Shown here: piece by piece, positions 1-9,136 of the stretch | How the letters are laid out: the number at the start of each line of letters is the position of its first letter | Numbering within the stretch: the stretch's first letter is position 1 | DNA from: Streptomyces sp. CB02366 | GTDB taxonomy: Bacteria; Actinomycetota; Actinomycetes; Streptomycetales; Streptomycetaceae | NCBI RefSeq assembly: GCF_001905905.1 | Contig: NZ_LIVT01000002.1 | Coordinates: 248,001-312,000, forward strand | Reading direction: 5' to 3' | DNA: 64,000 nucleotides | Made by a program: the position numbers and the translations under genes | Notes under the pieces: generated by a model | Seen by the model: the letters and a program-made list of their open reading frames with translations, nothing else | The model's database searches: none | Told to the model about the DNA's origin: nothing

Positions 1-1907
1 CGATGTGCCGCAAGGGGCTCGCCAAGTACTTCGACGCGGACGACGTCTTCCTGGTCACCAAGCAGGGCCTGGACTTCTTCCACGACCACTTCGACTACCC
101 GTACCCCTTCGGCAAGTACGACCAGGCGTTCGTGCCCGAGTACAACCTCGGCGCCATGGAGAACCCGGGCATGGTCACCTTCCGCGAGGAGTACATCTAC
201 CGCGGCAAGGTCACCTCGGCGGCCTACGAGCGGCGGGCCAACGTCATCCTGCACGAGATGGCGCACATGTGGTTCGGCGACCTGGTCACCATGGAGTGGT
301 GGGACGACCTGTGGCTGAAGGAGTCCTTCGCGGACTTCATGGGCTCCTTCTCGATGGTCGAGGCGACCCGCTTCACCAACGGGTGGATCACCTTCGCCAA
401 CAACCGCAAGGCGTGGGCCTACCGCGCCGACCAGCTGCCCTCCACGCACCCGATCACGGCCGACATCCGTGACCTGGAGGACGCCAAGCTGAACTTCGAC
501 GGGATCACGTACGCCAAGGGCGCCTCGGTGCTGAAGCAGCTGGTGGCGTACGTGGGGCGCGACGCGTTCCTGGAGGGCGCCCGGCGCTACTTCAAGCAGC
601 ACGCGTACGGCAACACGCGCCTGGGCGATCTGCTGTCGGTGCTCGCCGAGACGTCGGGCCGGGACATGACCGCCTGGTCGCGCTCCTGGCTCCAGACGGC
701 GGGCGTCAACGTGCTCACCCCCGTGCCGGCGTACGACGCGGACGGCGTGCTCACCGAGCTGGCCGTCGTCCAGGAGGCCGCCCCCTCCCACCCGGAGCTG
801 CGCCCGCACCGGGTCGCGGTCGGCCTGTACCGGCGTACGCCGGAGGGCGAGCTGACGCGGTACGCGCGCGCCGAGGTGGACGTGGCCGGCGAGCGGACCG
901 TGGTGGAGGAGCTGGCCGGTTCCGAGCGGCCCGACCTGATCCTGGTCAACGACGACGACCTGACGTACTGCAAGGTCCGCTTCGACGAGGGGTCGCTGGC
1001 CACGCTCCGGGACCACCTGGGTGACATCACCGACCCGCTGGCCCGCGCCCTGTGCTGGTCGGCCCTGTGGAACCTGACCCGGGACGCGGTTCTGCCGGCC
1101 CGCGACTTCGTCGCGCTGGTGCTGGCGTTCGCCGGGCGGGAGAGCGACATCGGCGTCCTGCAGATGCTGCACGCCTGGACGCAGTCCGCGCTGGTCCACT
1201 ACGCGGCGCCGGAGTGGCGCGAGGAGGGCGGCCGGGCCGCTGCCGAGGGTGCGCTGCGCGAGCTGCGGGGTGCCGAGCCGGGCAGCCAGCACCAGCTGAC
1301 CTGGGCCCGCTTCTTCGCGGCGGTCGCCTCGTCCGAGGAGGACTTCCGGCTGCTGGGCGGGCTGCTGGAGGGCACGGCGAAGATCGGCGGTCTCGACGTC
1401 GACCAGGAGCTGCGCTGGGCCTTCCTCTCGCCGCTCGCCTCGCACGGGGTGGCGGACGAGGCGGCGATCGACGCCGAACTGGCCCGCGACGACACGGCGT
1501 CCGGCAAGCGCCACCACGTACGGTGCCTGGCCTCGCGTCCCTCGGAGGCGGTCAAGGCGCAGGCGTGGGCGGCCGTGGTGGAGTCGGACAAGCTGTCCAA
1601 CGCGCTGGTCGAGGCGACGATCAACGGCTTCGAGCAGCCTTCGCAGCGGGAGCTTCTCGCCCCGTACGCGCCGCGCTACTTCGAGGTGATCGAGCGGATC
1701 TGGGCGGAGCGGTCCATCCAGATCGGCATGCACGTGGTGAGGGGGCTGTTCCCCGGGCTCCAGGACGGTCCCGGAACGCTCGCGGCGACCGACGCCTGGC
1801 TGGAGGAGCACGCGGAGGCGGCCCCGGCGCTGCGGCGGCTGGTGCTGGAGGCCCGTGACGACCTCGCGCGGGCGCTGCGCGGCCAGGAGTGCGACCGCAC
1901 GGCGTGA
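1..1907 (+). CDS. M1 aminopeptidase N-like zinc metallopeptidase (3' part; 5' end outside window)
   Basis: This is the C-terminal 634 residues of an M1 (gluzincin) aminopeptidase, which removes N-terminal amino acids from peptides in the cytoplasm. The reading frame is open from base 3 with no start: the first visible residues align with the interior of the complete paralogue at 9137-11713, so roughly 220-230 residues lie upstream. The exopeptidase motif GAMENPG is followed by HEMAHMWFG (visible residues 84-92) with the third zinc ligand in LKESF (Glu107). The C-terminal half is the helical ERAP1-like domain. Long stretches such as NFDGITYAKGASVLKQLVAYVG-type sequence are shared with the paralogue. 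Two M1 enzymes this close suggest duplication or redundancy. The family call is secure; the substrate preference is not visible. Confidence 0.93.
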   Translation, partial: MCRKGLAKYFDADDVFLVTKQGLDFFHDHFDYPYPFGKYDQAFVPEYNLGAMENPGMVTFREEYIYRGKVTSAAYERRANVILHEMAHMWFGDLVTMEWWDDLWLKESFADFMGSFSMVEATRFTNGWITFANNRKAWAYRADQLPSTHPITADIRDLEDAKLNFDGITYAKGASVLKQLVAYVGRDAFLEGARRYFKQHAYGNTRLGDLLSVLAETSGRDMTAWSRSWLQTAGVNVLTPVPAYDADGVLTELAVVQEAAPSHPELRPHRVAVGLYRRTPEGELTRYARAEVDVAGERTVVEELAGSERPDLILVNDDDLTYCKVRFDEGSLATLRDHLGDITDPLARALCWSALWNLTRDAVLPARDFVALVLAFAGRESDIGVLQMLHAWTQSALVHYAAPEWREEGGRAAAEGALRELRGAEPGSQHQLTWARFFAAVASSEEDFRLLGGLLEGTAKIGGLDVDQELRWAFLSPLASHGVADEAAIDAELARDDTASGKRHHVRCLASRPSEAVKAQAWAAVVESDKLSNALVEATINGFEQPSQRELLAPYAPRYFEVIERIWAERSIQIGMHVVRGLFPGLQDGPGTLAATDAWLEEHAEAAPALRRLVLEARDDLARALRGQECDRTA

Positions 1908-2167
1908 GCGGGCGGGGGGCCTGCGCGGGGCGTCGCCGAGGACGTCACCGCGCGGGCCGGGGCCCGCGTCACCACGCGGCGTCACCGCGCGGGGCCGCCG
2001 AGCGGCATCACCGTACGGGGGCGTGAACAGCGTGCAGGAGGAGCGCTCGGGCAGGGCGTACGCGCGGCGCGAAAGCAGCGCTCGCACATCCGTCCGTAGC
2101 GCCCCACCCCCGATTCCCGGCGCGACGGCGCATTTCGATTGCCGAACGTCCGTGCATGAGGACGGTG
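1908..2167. repeat. Intergenic stretch with four degenerate GTCACCGCGCGGG copies
   Basis: No convincing gene lies between the aminopeptidase stop and the next promoter. Four short, imperfect direct copies of RTCACCRYRCGGG occur at 1944-1956, 1968-1979, 1981-1993 and 2007-2019, separated by GC-rich spacers. Spacing is irregular (24, 13 and 26 bases between starts), unlike a CRISPR array. The rest is featureless GC-rich DNA. Function unknown. Confidence 0.4.
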
Positions 2168-2196
2168 TTGTCCGGGATTGTCGACGGGCGTGTAAC
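2168..2196 (+). promoter_or_regulatory. Candidate sigma-70-type promoter for the AbiEi/DUF559-like gene
   Basis: TTGTCC (2168-2173) and TGTAAC (2191-2196) are separated by 17 bases and lie about 40 bases upstream of the start at 2237. The spacing is ideal and both hexamers are passable matches. This is inferred from sequence only. Confidence 0.35.
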
Positions 2197-2236
2197 AGGG
2201 GTTAGGACCCCCTCCGGGGGCGGGAAATCAGGGGGC

Positions 2237-3298
2237 ATGACCCAGAACACCCCGCTCTCCTCCCGCCTCCCCCTCCACCCCGAGGACGTCACGCTCCGTG
2301 TCCTGTCCGCCGCCCAGCTGCGGGCGCGCGGGGTGTCCGCCGCACAGACGTCCGCCCAGTGCCTGCCCGGCGGTCCCTGGCAGCAGATCCTGCCGGGGGT
2401 CTACCTGCTGCACCCGGGGCCGCCCACCGGCCGGGAGCGGCTGCACGGGGCGCTGCTGTACGCGGGACGCCCGCCGGCCTCCGCGCGGCGCGCGCCCGCC
2501 GGCCCGTCGGAGACGGGGTGCGGGTACGGCGAGGCGATGGTCACCGGAGTCGCCGCCCTGGCGCTGCACGGCTTCGCCGGGGCGGGGCCCCTCGGGGCGC
2601 TGCACCGGATCGACGTGCTGGTCCCGCGCACCCGGCGGCTGCGGTCCACCCGGTTCGTGGAGGTGCTGCGCACCGCCGTGATGCCGCGCGCGGTGCGGGT
2701 GGGCGAGGTGCCCGTCGCACCGGTGGAGCGGGCCCTGGCGGACGCGGTGGCGGCCACGGCGGAGGCGGCCGACGTCCGGCGGCTGCTGGTCGGGGCGGTG
2801 CGCGAGGGGCACTGCGAGCCGGGGGCCGTGGTACGGGAGCTGAGCGAGGCGAAGCTGCTGGGGCGGCCCGCCGTGGTGGGCGCGGTGGACGCGCTGCTGG
2901 CCGAGGGGCGTGCGGCGGCGGAGGCCCGGCTTTACGCGATGGTGCGGGAGCACGGGCTGCCGGATCCGGTGTGGAACGTGGAGTTGCGCCTGCCGGGCGG
3001 GCCCCGGCTCGGCGCGGTCGACGCCTACTGGCCGGATCACGCCGTCGCGGTGGAGCTGGACGCGCGGGCGCCCCGCTACGGCGTGCCGGAGCGGAGGGGC
3101 CGGGCGGAGGACGACCCGCAGTGGGCCGCGTATGCCGCGAAGCGGGAGCAACTGGAACGGCTCGGGGTCACGGTCGTCCACCTCACACCGAGGAAGCTGC
3201 GCGAGGCGGCGGACCAGCAGGCGACGGTGGTGCGGACGGCGCTGATGGCGGCGGCGGACCGGGAGCCGGCCGCGTACGTGATGGCACTGCCGCGCTGA
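2237..3298 (+). CDS. AbiEi-like winged-helix / DUF559-like endonuclease-fold protein
   Basis: Predicted cytoplasmic protein of 353 residues. The N-terminal third (DVTLRVLSAAQLRARGVS, then LPGVYLLHPG) looks like the winged-helix start of the actinobacterial 'AbiEi antitoxin domain' family. The C-terminal third (DAYWPDHAVAVELD, then QLERLGVTVVHLTP) resembles the PD-(D/E)xK-like DUF559/Vsr fold common at the end of these proteins. I chose ATG 2237, preceded by a GGGGG stretch, over an in-frame upstream ATG at 2156 because the shorter start fits the family and lies after a plausible promoter. No AbiEii-type toxin gene is adjacent, so it is an orphan here and an active toxin-antitoxin role is not supported. 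The exact function is unknown. Confidence 0.7.
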   Translation: MTQNTPLSSRLPLHPEDVTLRVLSAAQLRARGVSAAQTSAQCLPGGPWQQILPGVYLLHPGPPTGRERLHGALLYAGRPPASARRAPAGPSETGCGYGEAMVTGVAALALHGFAGAGPLGALHRIDVLVPRTRRLRSTRFVEVLRTAVMPRAVRVGEVPVAPVERALADAVAATAEAADVRRLLVGAVREGHCEPGAVVRELSEAKLLGRPAVVGAVDALLAEGRAAAEARLYAMVREHGLPDPVWNVELRLPGGPRLGAVDAYWPDHAVAVELDARAPRYGVPERRGRAEDDPQWAAYAAKREQLERLGVTVVHLTPRKLREAADQQATVVRTALMAAADREPAAYVMALPR

Positions 3299-3642
3299 GC
3301 AGGGCGGCGGACCGGGAGGGCGGGTCCGGCGACCGGTCCGGGAGGCGGGGCGCGGAGGGGGCCGGGCGGCGCGCGGCCCCCGGTGCCGGCGCCGCGCGCG
3401 GGTCCCGACCGGGAGCCGGCAGGTCCGGACCGAAAAGATAGGGAGCAACGCCCGCCCCGGGGGCCACCCGCGTACCGTTTGACCTCGTTCCTCCCTCGTG
3501 GCGCATCACGCACTCTGGCGGATCTCTGCCATGTCCCTGACTCGTCTCCGTCAACTCTCCACAAACCCCTGTCATTTACGACAGGCTGAGCGGTCATCCG
3601 GTACCGAATTCCGGACTCTCTCTTTCAAGTACAGGGATGCTG
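3299..3642. other. Gene-free gap upstream of the secreted subtilase
   Basis: The gap holds a GC hairpin near its left end (listed separately). It also holds an inverted repeat CCTGTC-6 nt-GACAGG at 3568-3585, in a noticeably more AT-rich patch about 60 bases upstream of the protease start. That repeat is the only operator-like element visible. No clear -10/-35 pair stands out. Confidence 0.4.
3357..3381 (+). terminator. Possible GC hairpin terminator
   Basis: GGGGGCC (3357-3363) pairs with GGCCCCC (3375-3381) across an 11-base loop, about 60 bases after the upstream gene's stop. There is no T-run, which is normal for Streptomyces terminators. The stem is short, so confidence is modest. Confidence 0.4.
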
Positions 3643-6600
3643 ATGACCAAGGAATCCCCCAGCTCCATACCCGGGGCGAGACGAGCAGCTCGTATCGCGG
3701 CCGCGGCCGGCCTGGCCGCCGCGCTGGCCGCCTCCGGCGCCGCACCGGTCTTCGCCGCCGACGACCCGGCTCCGGCCCCGGTCAAACCGGCCGCCACGAG
3801 CGACCGGGGCGACAAGCTCGGCAAGGCCGACGCCGACGTCCTGGCGAAGGCCGAGGCCAAGGGCGAGAAGAACGTCACCATGATGGTCGCCACCGCCCCC
3901 GGGGCGACCGAGCAGGTCAGCAAGCAGCTGGACGCCGTCGAGGGGTCCGTGCTCGGCCAGACCTACGACAAGCTCGGCTACGTGCGCGCGACGGTCCCGA
4001 CGAAGAGCGCCGAGGCCACCATCAAGGCGGCTTCGAAGCTCTCCTCCGTCCTCGGCATCGACCTCAAGCAGGAGGTCAAGCTGGACGACCCGACGCCCGC
4101 GGGCGACCGGGCGGCGGGGGCGAAGCAGCCGAAGGCCACCGGCAGTTACCCGGCGCCGGGCAAGAAGACCCCGGCGAAGAACCCGTACAACCCCTCCTTC
4201 GAGACGGGCGCGGTCGACTTCGTCGAGAAGCACCCCGAGGCGGACGGCCGCGGGATCACCATCGGCATCCTGGACTCCGGCGTCGACCTCGGTCACCCGG
4301 CCCTGAGGAAGACCACCACCGGCGAGCGCAAGATCGTCGACTGGGTGACCGCCACCGACCCGGTCAGCGACGGCGACGGTACCTGGCTGCGGATGTCCGA
4401 CACCGTCACCGGCCCGACGTTCACCTCCGGCGGGAAGACCTACTCGGCCCCGGCGGGCGGCTACCGGTTCGCCACCTTCGCCGAGTCGGCCACCACCGGC
4501 GGCGACATGGCGGGCGACCTCAACCGCGACGGTGACACCACCGACACCTGGGGCGTGCTGTACGACCCGGTCACCGGCACCACGCGGGTCGACCTGAACG
4601 GCAACGCGGACTTCTCCGACGACACGGTCCTCAAGCCGTACAAGGACAAGTTCCAGGTCTCCTACTTCGGCGAGGACGACCCGCGCACGCCGGTCGTCGA
4701 GCGCATCCCGTTCGTCGTCGAGACCCGTAAGAACGTGGTCTACAACGCGGCCGGCGCGAAGGCCGACTTCGTCAACATCGGCGTCATCGAGGGCTCGCAC
4801 GGCACGCACGTCGCGGGCATCACCGCGGCCAACGGGCTGTTCGGCGGCGAGATGAACGGCGCCGCCCCCGGCGCCAAGATCGTCTCCTCGCGCGCCTGCA
4901 CCTGGTCCGGCGGCTGCACCAACATCGCGCTGACCGAGGGCATGATCGACCTCGTCGTCAACCGCGGCGTCGACATCGTCAACATGTCGATCGGCGGCCT
5001 GCCGCCGCTGAACGACGGCAACAACGCCCGCGCCGAGCTGTACAAGCGCCTGGTCGACATCTACGGCGTGCAGCTGGTCATCTCGGCCGGCAACAGCGGG
5101 CCGGGGCTCAACACCATCGGCGACCCGGCGCTCGCCGACCACGTGATCTCGGTCGGCGCCTCGATCTCCAAGGAGACGTGGGCGGCCAACTACGGCTCCA
5201 ACGTCACCAAGAAGTACGACATGCTGCCCTTCTCCTCGCGCGGTCCGCGTGAGGACGGCGGCTTCACCCCGATCCTCTCGGCGCCGGGTGCGGCCATCAA
5301 CACCACCCAGACGTGGGCTCCGGGCGGCCCGGTCAAGGAGGCGGGTTACGACCTGCCGGCCGGCTACTCCATGCTCCAGGGCACCTCGATGGCCTCCCCG
5401 CAGGCCGCGGGCGCCGCGGCGCTGCTGCTGTCGGCGGCGAAGCAGAAGGGCATCGAGCTTCCCCCGGCCGACCTGCGCACGGCGCTGACCAGCACCGCCG
5501 GCCACATCGAGGACGTGCCCGCGCACGTCCAGGGCTCCGGTCTGATCGACATCGTCAAGGCGTGGAAGCAGATCGCCAAGCAGGGCAAGCCCGCGCACGA
5601 GTTCTCGGTGAAGGCCCCGGTCGACACCGCGATCGACTTCGCGCTCAAGGACCCGGGCTTCGGCACCGGCCTCTACGACCGCGAGGGCGGCCTGAAGGCC
5701 GGCCAGAGCAAGGTCTACGACGTCGTCGTCACCCGCACCACGGGGCCGGACCGCGACGTCCAGCACAAGCTGTCGTGGAAGAACAACGACGGAACCTTCG
5801 AGCTGAGCAGCCCGCAGTACGTCTCGCTGCCGCTCGACACGCCGGTCAAGCTCAAGGTCAGGGCCAAGGCGAAGACCGCCGGGGTGCACAGCGCCATCCT
5901 CCAGGTCGACGACAAGAAGACCTCCGGCGTCGACCACCAGATCATGACCACGGTCGTCGTCGCCCAGGAGCTGCAGGCGCCCGGTTACGCCTACAAGGCG
6001 TCCGGCTCGGTCCAGCGCAACGGCACCACGTCGTACTTCGTCAACGTGCCGGAGGGCGCGAAGACCCTGGAGGTCGCCCTCAGCGCGCTGCGCTCGGGCA
6101 GCCAGACCCGGTTCGTCGCCCTGCACCCGTACGGGACGCCGGTCGACCCGACCTCCACGGTCAACTGCTACCCGAACTACGAGAACCCGGCCAACACCTG
6201 CCGTCCGGACGCGCGCTCCTACAAGGACCCGCAGCCCGGCGTCTGGGAGATCGAGGTCGAGTCGCGCCGTACGTCGCCGCTGCTGGACAACCCGTACAAG
6301 CTGGACGTCTCGCTGCTCGGCGTGGAGTTCGACCCGGCGGTGCGCACCCTCGCCGAGGCGAAGATCGGCGCGCCGGCCGCGGTCGACTGGAAGGTCACCA
6401 ACAAGGCCGCCGCCCTCCAGGGCAAGCTCCAGGGCGGTTCGCTGGGCTCGGCCAAGGTGGCCAAGCCGTCGATCTCCACGGGCCAGACCCGAGAGACCAC
6501 GGTGACCATCGGCGCGGGCGTCGAGAAGCTCGACTTCGCCATCGGCGGCACGTCGGACGCCAACGCCGACCTCGACCTGTACGTCTTCCGGGGCGCCACC

Positions 6601-6945
6601 CAGGTCGGCAGCGCCACCACCGCCGGCTCCGAGGAGGCGGTCAGCCTGGTGAAGCCCGCCGCGGGCACGTACACCGTCGTCGTCGACGGTTACTCGGTCC
6701 CGGCCGGGTCGACCACGTACGACTACCGCGACGTGTACTACGCGGCGTCGCTCGGCACGATCAAGGTCGACGCCTCCAAGGCGGTGAACCTGGCCAACGG
6801 CGCGTCCGCCCAGGTCGGCGCCGAGGTCGTGGTCGCCGGGGCGGCCCCCGAGGGCCGTCAGTTCTTCGGTGAGGTCCGGCTGGTGAACGCGCGCGGCACC
6901 GCCGCGGGCACCGGCAGCGTCGTGATCGAGAAGGTCACGCCGTAA
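3643..6945 (+). CDS. Secreted S8 subtilisin-like serine protease with large D-H insert
   Basis: Large exported subtilase, 1100 residues. ATG 3643 is preferred over ATG 3637 because AGGG lies six bases before it. The N-terminus has two arginines, an Ala-rich hydrophobic core and a likely signal-peptidase site after ..APVFA near residue 38. A pro-region is followed by the catalytic domain: Asp211 in GILDSGVDLGHP, His386 in GSHGTHVAG, oxyanion Asn484 in ISAGNSGPG and Ser582 in GTSMASPQAAG. The roughly 175-residue insertion between Asp and His is typical of the pyrolysin/tripeptidyl-peptidase II branch, not of classical subtilisins. The last 500 residues form beta-rich accessory domains, including a likely pre-peptidase C-terminal domain around DLDLYVF. 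It probably degrades peptides outside the cell. A strong terminator follows, so it is probably monocistronic. Confidence 0.92.
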   Translation: MTKESPSSIPGARRAARIAAAAGLAAALAASGAAPVFAADDPAPAPVKPAATSDRGDKLGKADADVLAKAEAKGEKNVTMMVATAPGATEQVSKQLDAVEGSVLGQTYDKLGYVRATVPTKSAEATIKAASKLSSVLGIDLKQEVKLDDPTPAGDRAAGAKQPKATGSYPAPGKKTPAKNPYNPSFETGAVDFVEKHPEADGRGITIGILDSGVDLGHPALRKTTTGERKIVDWVTATDPVSDGDGTWLRMSDTVTGPTFTSGGKTYSAPAGGYRFATFAESATTGGDMAGDLNRDGDTTDTWGVLYDPVTGTTRVDLNGNADFSDDTVLKPYKDKFQVSYFGEDDPRTPVVERIPFVVETRKNVVYNAAGAKADFVNIGVIEGSHGTHVAGITAANGLFGGEMNGAAPGAKIVSSRACTWSGGCTNIALTEGMIDLVVNRGVDIVNMSIGGLPPLNDGNNARAELYKRLVDIYGVQLVISAGNSGPGLNTIGDPALADHVISVGASISKETWAANYGSNVTKKYDMLPFSSRGPREDGGFTPILSAPGAAINTTQTWAPGGPVKEAGYDLPAGYSMLQGTSMASPQAAGAAALLLSAAKQKGIELPPADLRTALTSTAGHIEDVPAHVQGSGLIDIVKAWKQIAKQGKPAHEFSVKAPVDTAIDFALKDPGFGTGLYDREGGLKAGQSKVYDVVVTRTTGPDRDVQHKLSWKNNDGTFELSSPQYVSLPLDTPVKLKVRAKAKTAGVHSAILQVDDKKTSGVDHQIMTTVVVAQELQAPGYAYKASGSVQRNGTTSYFVNVPEGAKTLEVALSALRSGSQTRFVALHPYGTPVDPTSTVNCYPNYENPANTCRPDARSYKDPQPGVWEIEVESRRTSPLLDNPYKLDVSLLGVEFDPAVRTLAEAKIGAPAAVDWKVTNKAAALQGKLQGGSLGSAKVAKPSISTGQTRETTVTIGAGVEKLDFAIGGTSDANADLDLYVFRGATQVGSATTAGSEEAVSLVKPAAGTYTVVVDGYSVPAGSTTYDYRDVYYAASLGTIKVDASKAVNLANGASAQVGAEVVVAGAAPEGRQFFGEVRLVNARGTAAGTGSVVIEKVTP

Positions 6946-8298
<1,353 letters not shown>

Positions 8299-8320
8299 CC
8301 GCAGCCGTATACGTACGCCG

Positions 8321-8358
8321 GAGGGGCGGCTGCCGGAGGGTACCGGCGGCCGCCCCTC
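8321..8358. terminator. Bidirectional hairpin between convergent asd and DUF1203 gene
   Basis: A 16-base stem (8321-8336 with 8343-8358) has one G-T pair and a 6-base loop. It begins 22 bases after the asd stop and lies downstream of the convergent minus-strand gene as well. Confidence 0.7.
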
Positions 8359-8513
8359 GGGCGTCGGCCGGAGGACGGGGTCGCGGCGAGGGGCCCTGGC
8401 CGGCCCGGACTCACGTGGCCGGGGAGCCGCACCGACGCGTTGCGGCGCCCGCTGCGGTGGGCTCCCGCCCCCGACCTGCTCGCACGGGGCCGTGGAGTCC
8501 TGCGGGAGGCCGC

Positions 8514-9011
8514 TCACCGCCGCACCTCGAAGTGGAAGCACCCGTACTCCACGGCCCGCACGTGCGCCAGCACCACCTCCGGGTCCGCGAAAGCCTCGTC
8601 CAGGGCCGCGTCGAAGCCCTTCTCCGGGTCGGCCGGGAGCTCCAGGAGCCGGCCGCCGACGATGTGGCCGCGCGCGTCGTAGCGGCGGACCGTGCGCAGC
8701 GCGCCCGCCCGGGCGAAGGGGTACCCGGGGCGCCGCGCGTCGGGGCCCGCGCACGGCTCGGCGTGGATGAAGACGGGGCCCTGCTCGTCGTACGCCCCCG
8801 GACTCGCCCCGGTCGCGGCGGCCCAGCGGCGCAGCGGGGCGTAGGAGACCAGGGCGATGCGCTCCCCCGGCTCGTTGCCCCGCAGACAGCAGCGCAGGGG
8901 GTGGCCGCCTTCGGACGCCGTGTAGAGGCGGCAGGGGCGGCCCGCGTCGTCGGTGGCGCGGAGCTCGGCGAGGGCGGCGGGGCCGATGGGGCGGGGCTGG
9001 TGTCCGGTCAT
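8514..9011 (-). CDS. DUF1203-family protein
   Basis: Small protein of 165 residues with no signal peptide or membrane segment. The order of motifs fits DUF1203: CRLYTASEGGHPLRCCLRG near the N-terminus, GERIALVSYAPL, then GPVFIHAEPC and a C-terminal VRAVEYGCFHFEVR. Several conserved Cys/His residues (CC pair, HAEPC, C near the end) are suggestive of metal or redox chemistry, but the family has no established function. The start at 9011 (MTGHQPRPIG) is preferred to the upstream in-frame start because the longer version would run across the promoter and start of pepN on the other strand. The gene is divergent from pepN with about 125 bases between the starts. Confidence 0.7.
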   Translation of the reverse strand: MTGHQPRPIGPAALAELRATDDAGRPCRLYTASEGGHPLRCCLRGNEPGERIALVSYAPLRRWAAATGASPGAYDEQGPVFIHAEPCAGPDARRPGYPFARAGALRTVRRYDARGHIVGGRLLELPADPEKGFDAALDEAFADPEVVLAHVRAVEYGCFHFEVRR

Positions 9012-9136
9012 GGTCTGAGCGTGCCTGCCGAGGCCGTCCGCGTCCGGCGGAAAACGGACATCGCGCTGAGGGTGCGGTACGTGGAAGGATGGCCGGAAAC
9101 GCCGCTTATCAAGTCGCACACCTAGGAGATGACCGC

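Noticed and set aside
2237..3298. Type IV toxin-antitoxin system
   Set aside because: The AbiEi-like N-terminus alone is not enough. No AbiEii-type nucleotidyltransferase lies next to it: the following gene is a secreted protease after a terminator-like hairpin.
3625..6126. 833-codon minus-strand open frame opposite the subtilase gene
   Set aside because: Same cause: repetitive RG/VD composition, no start signal, and the plus strand carries a complete protease with catalytic triad.
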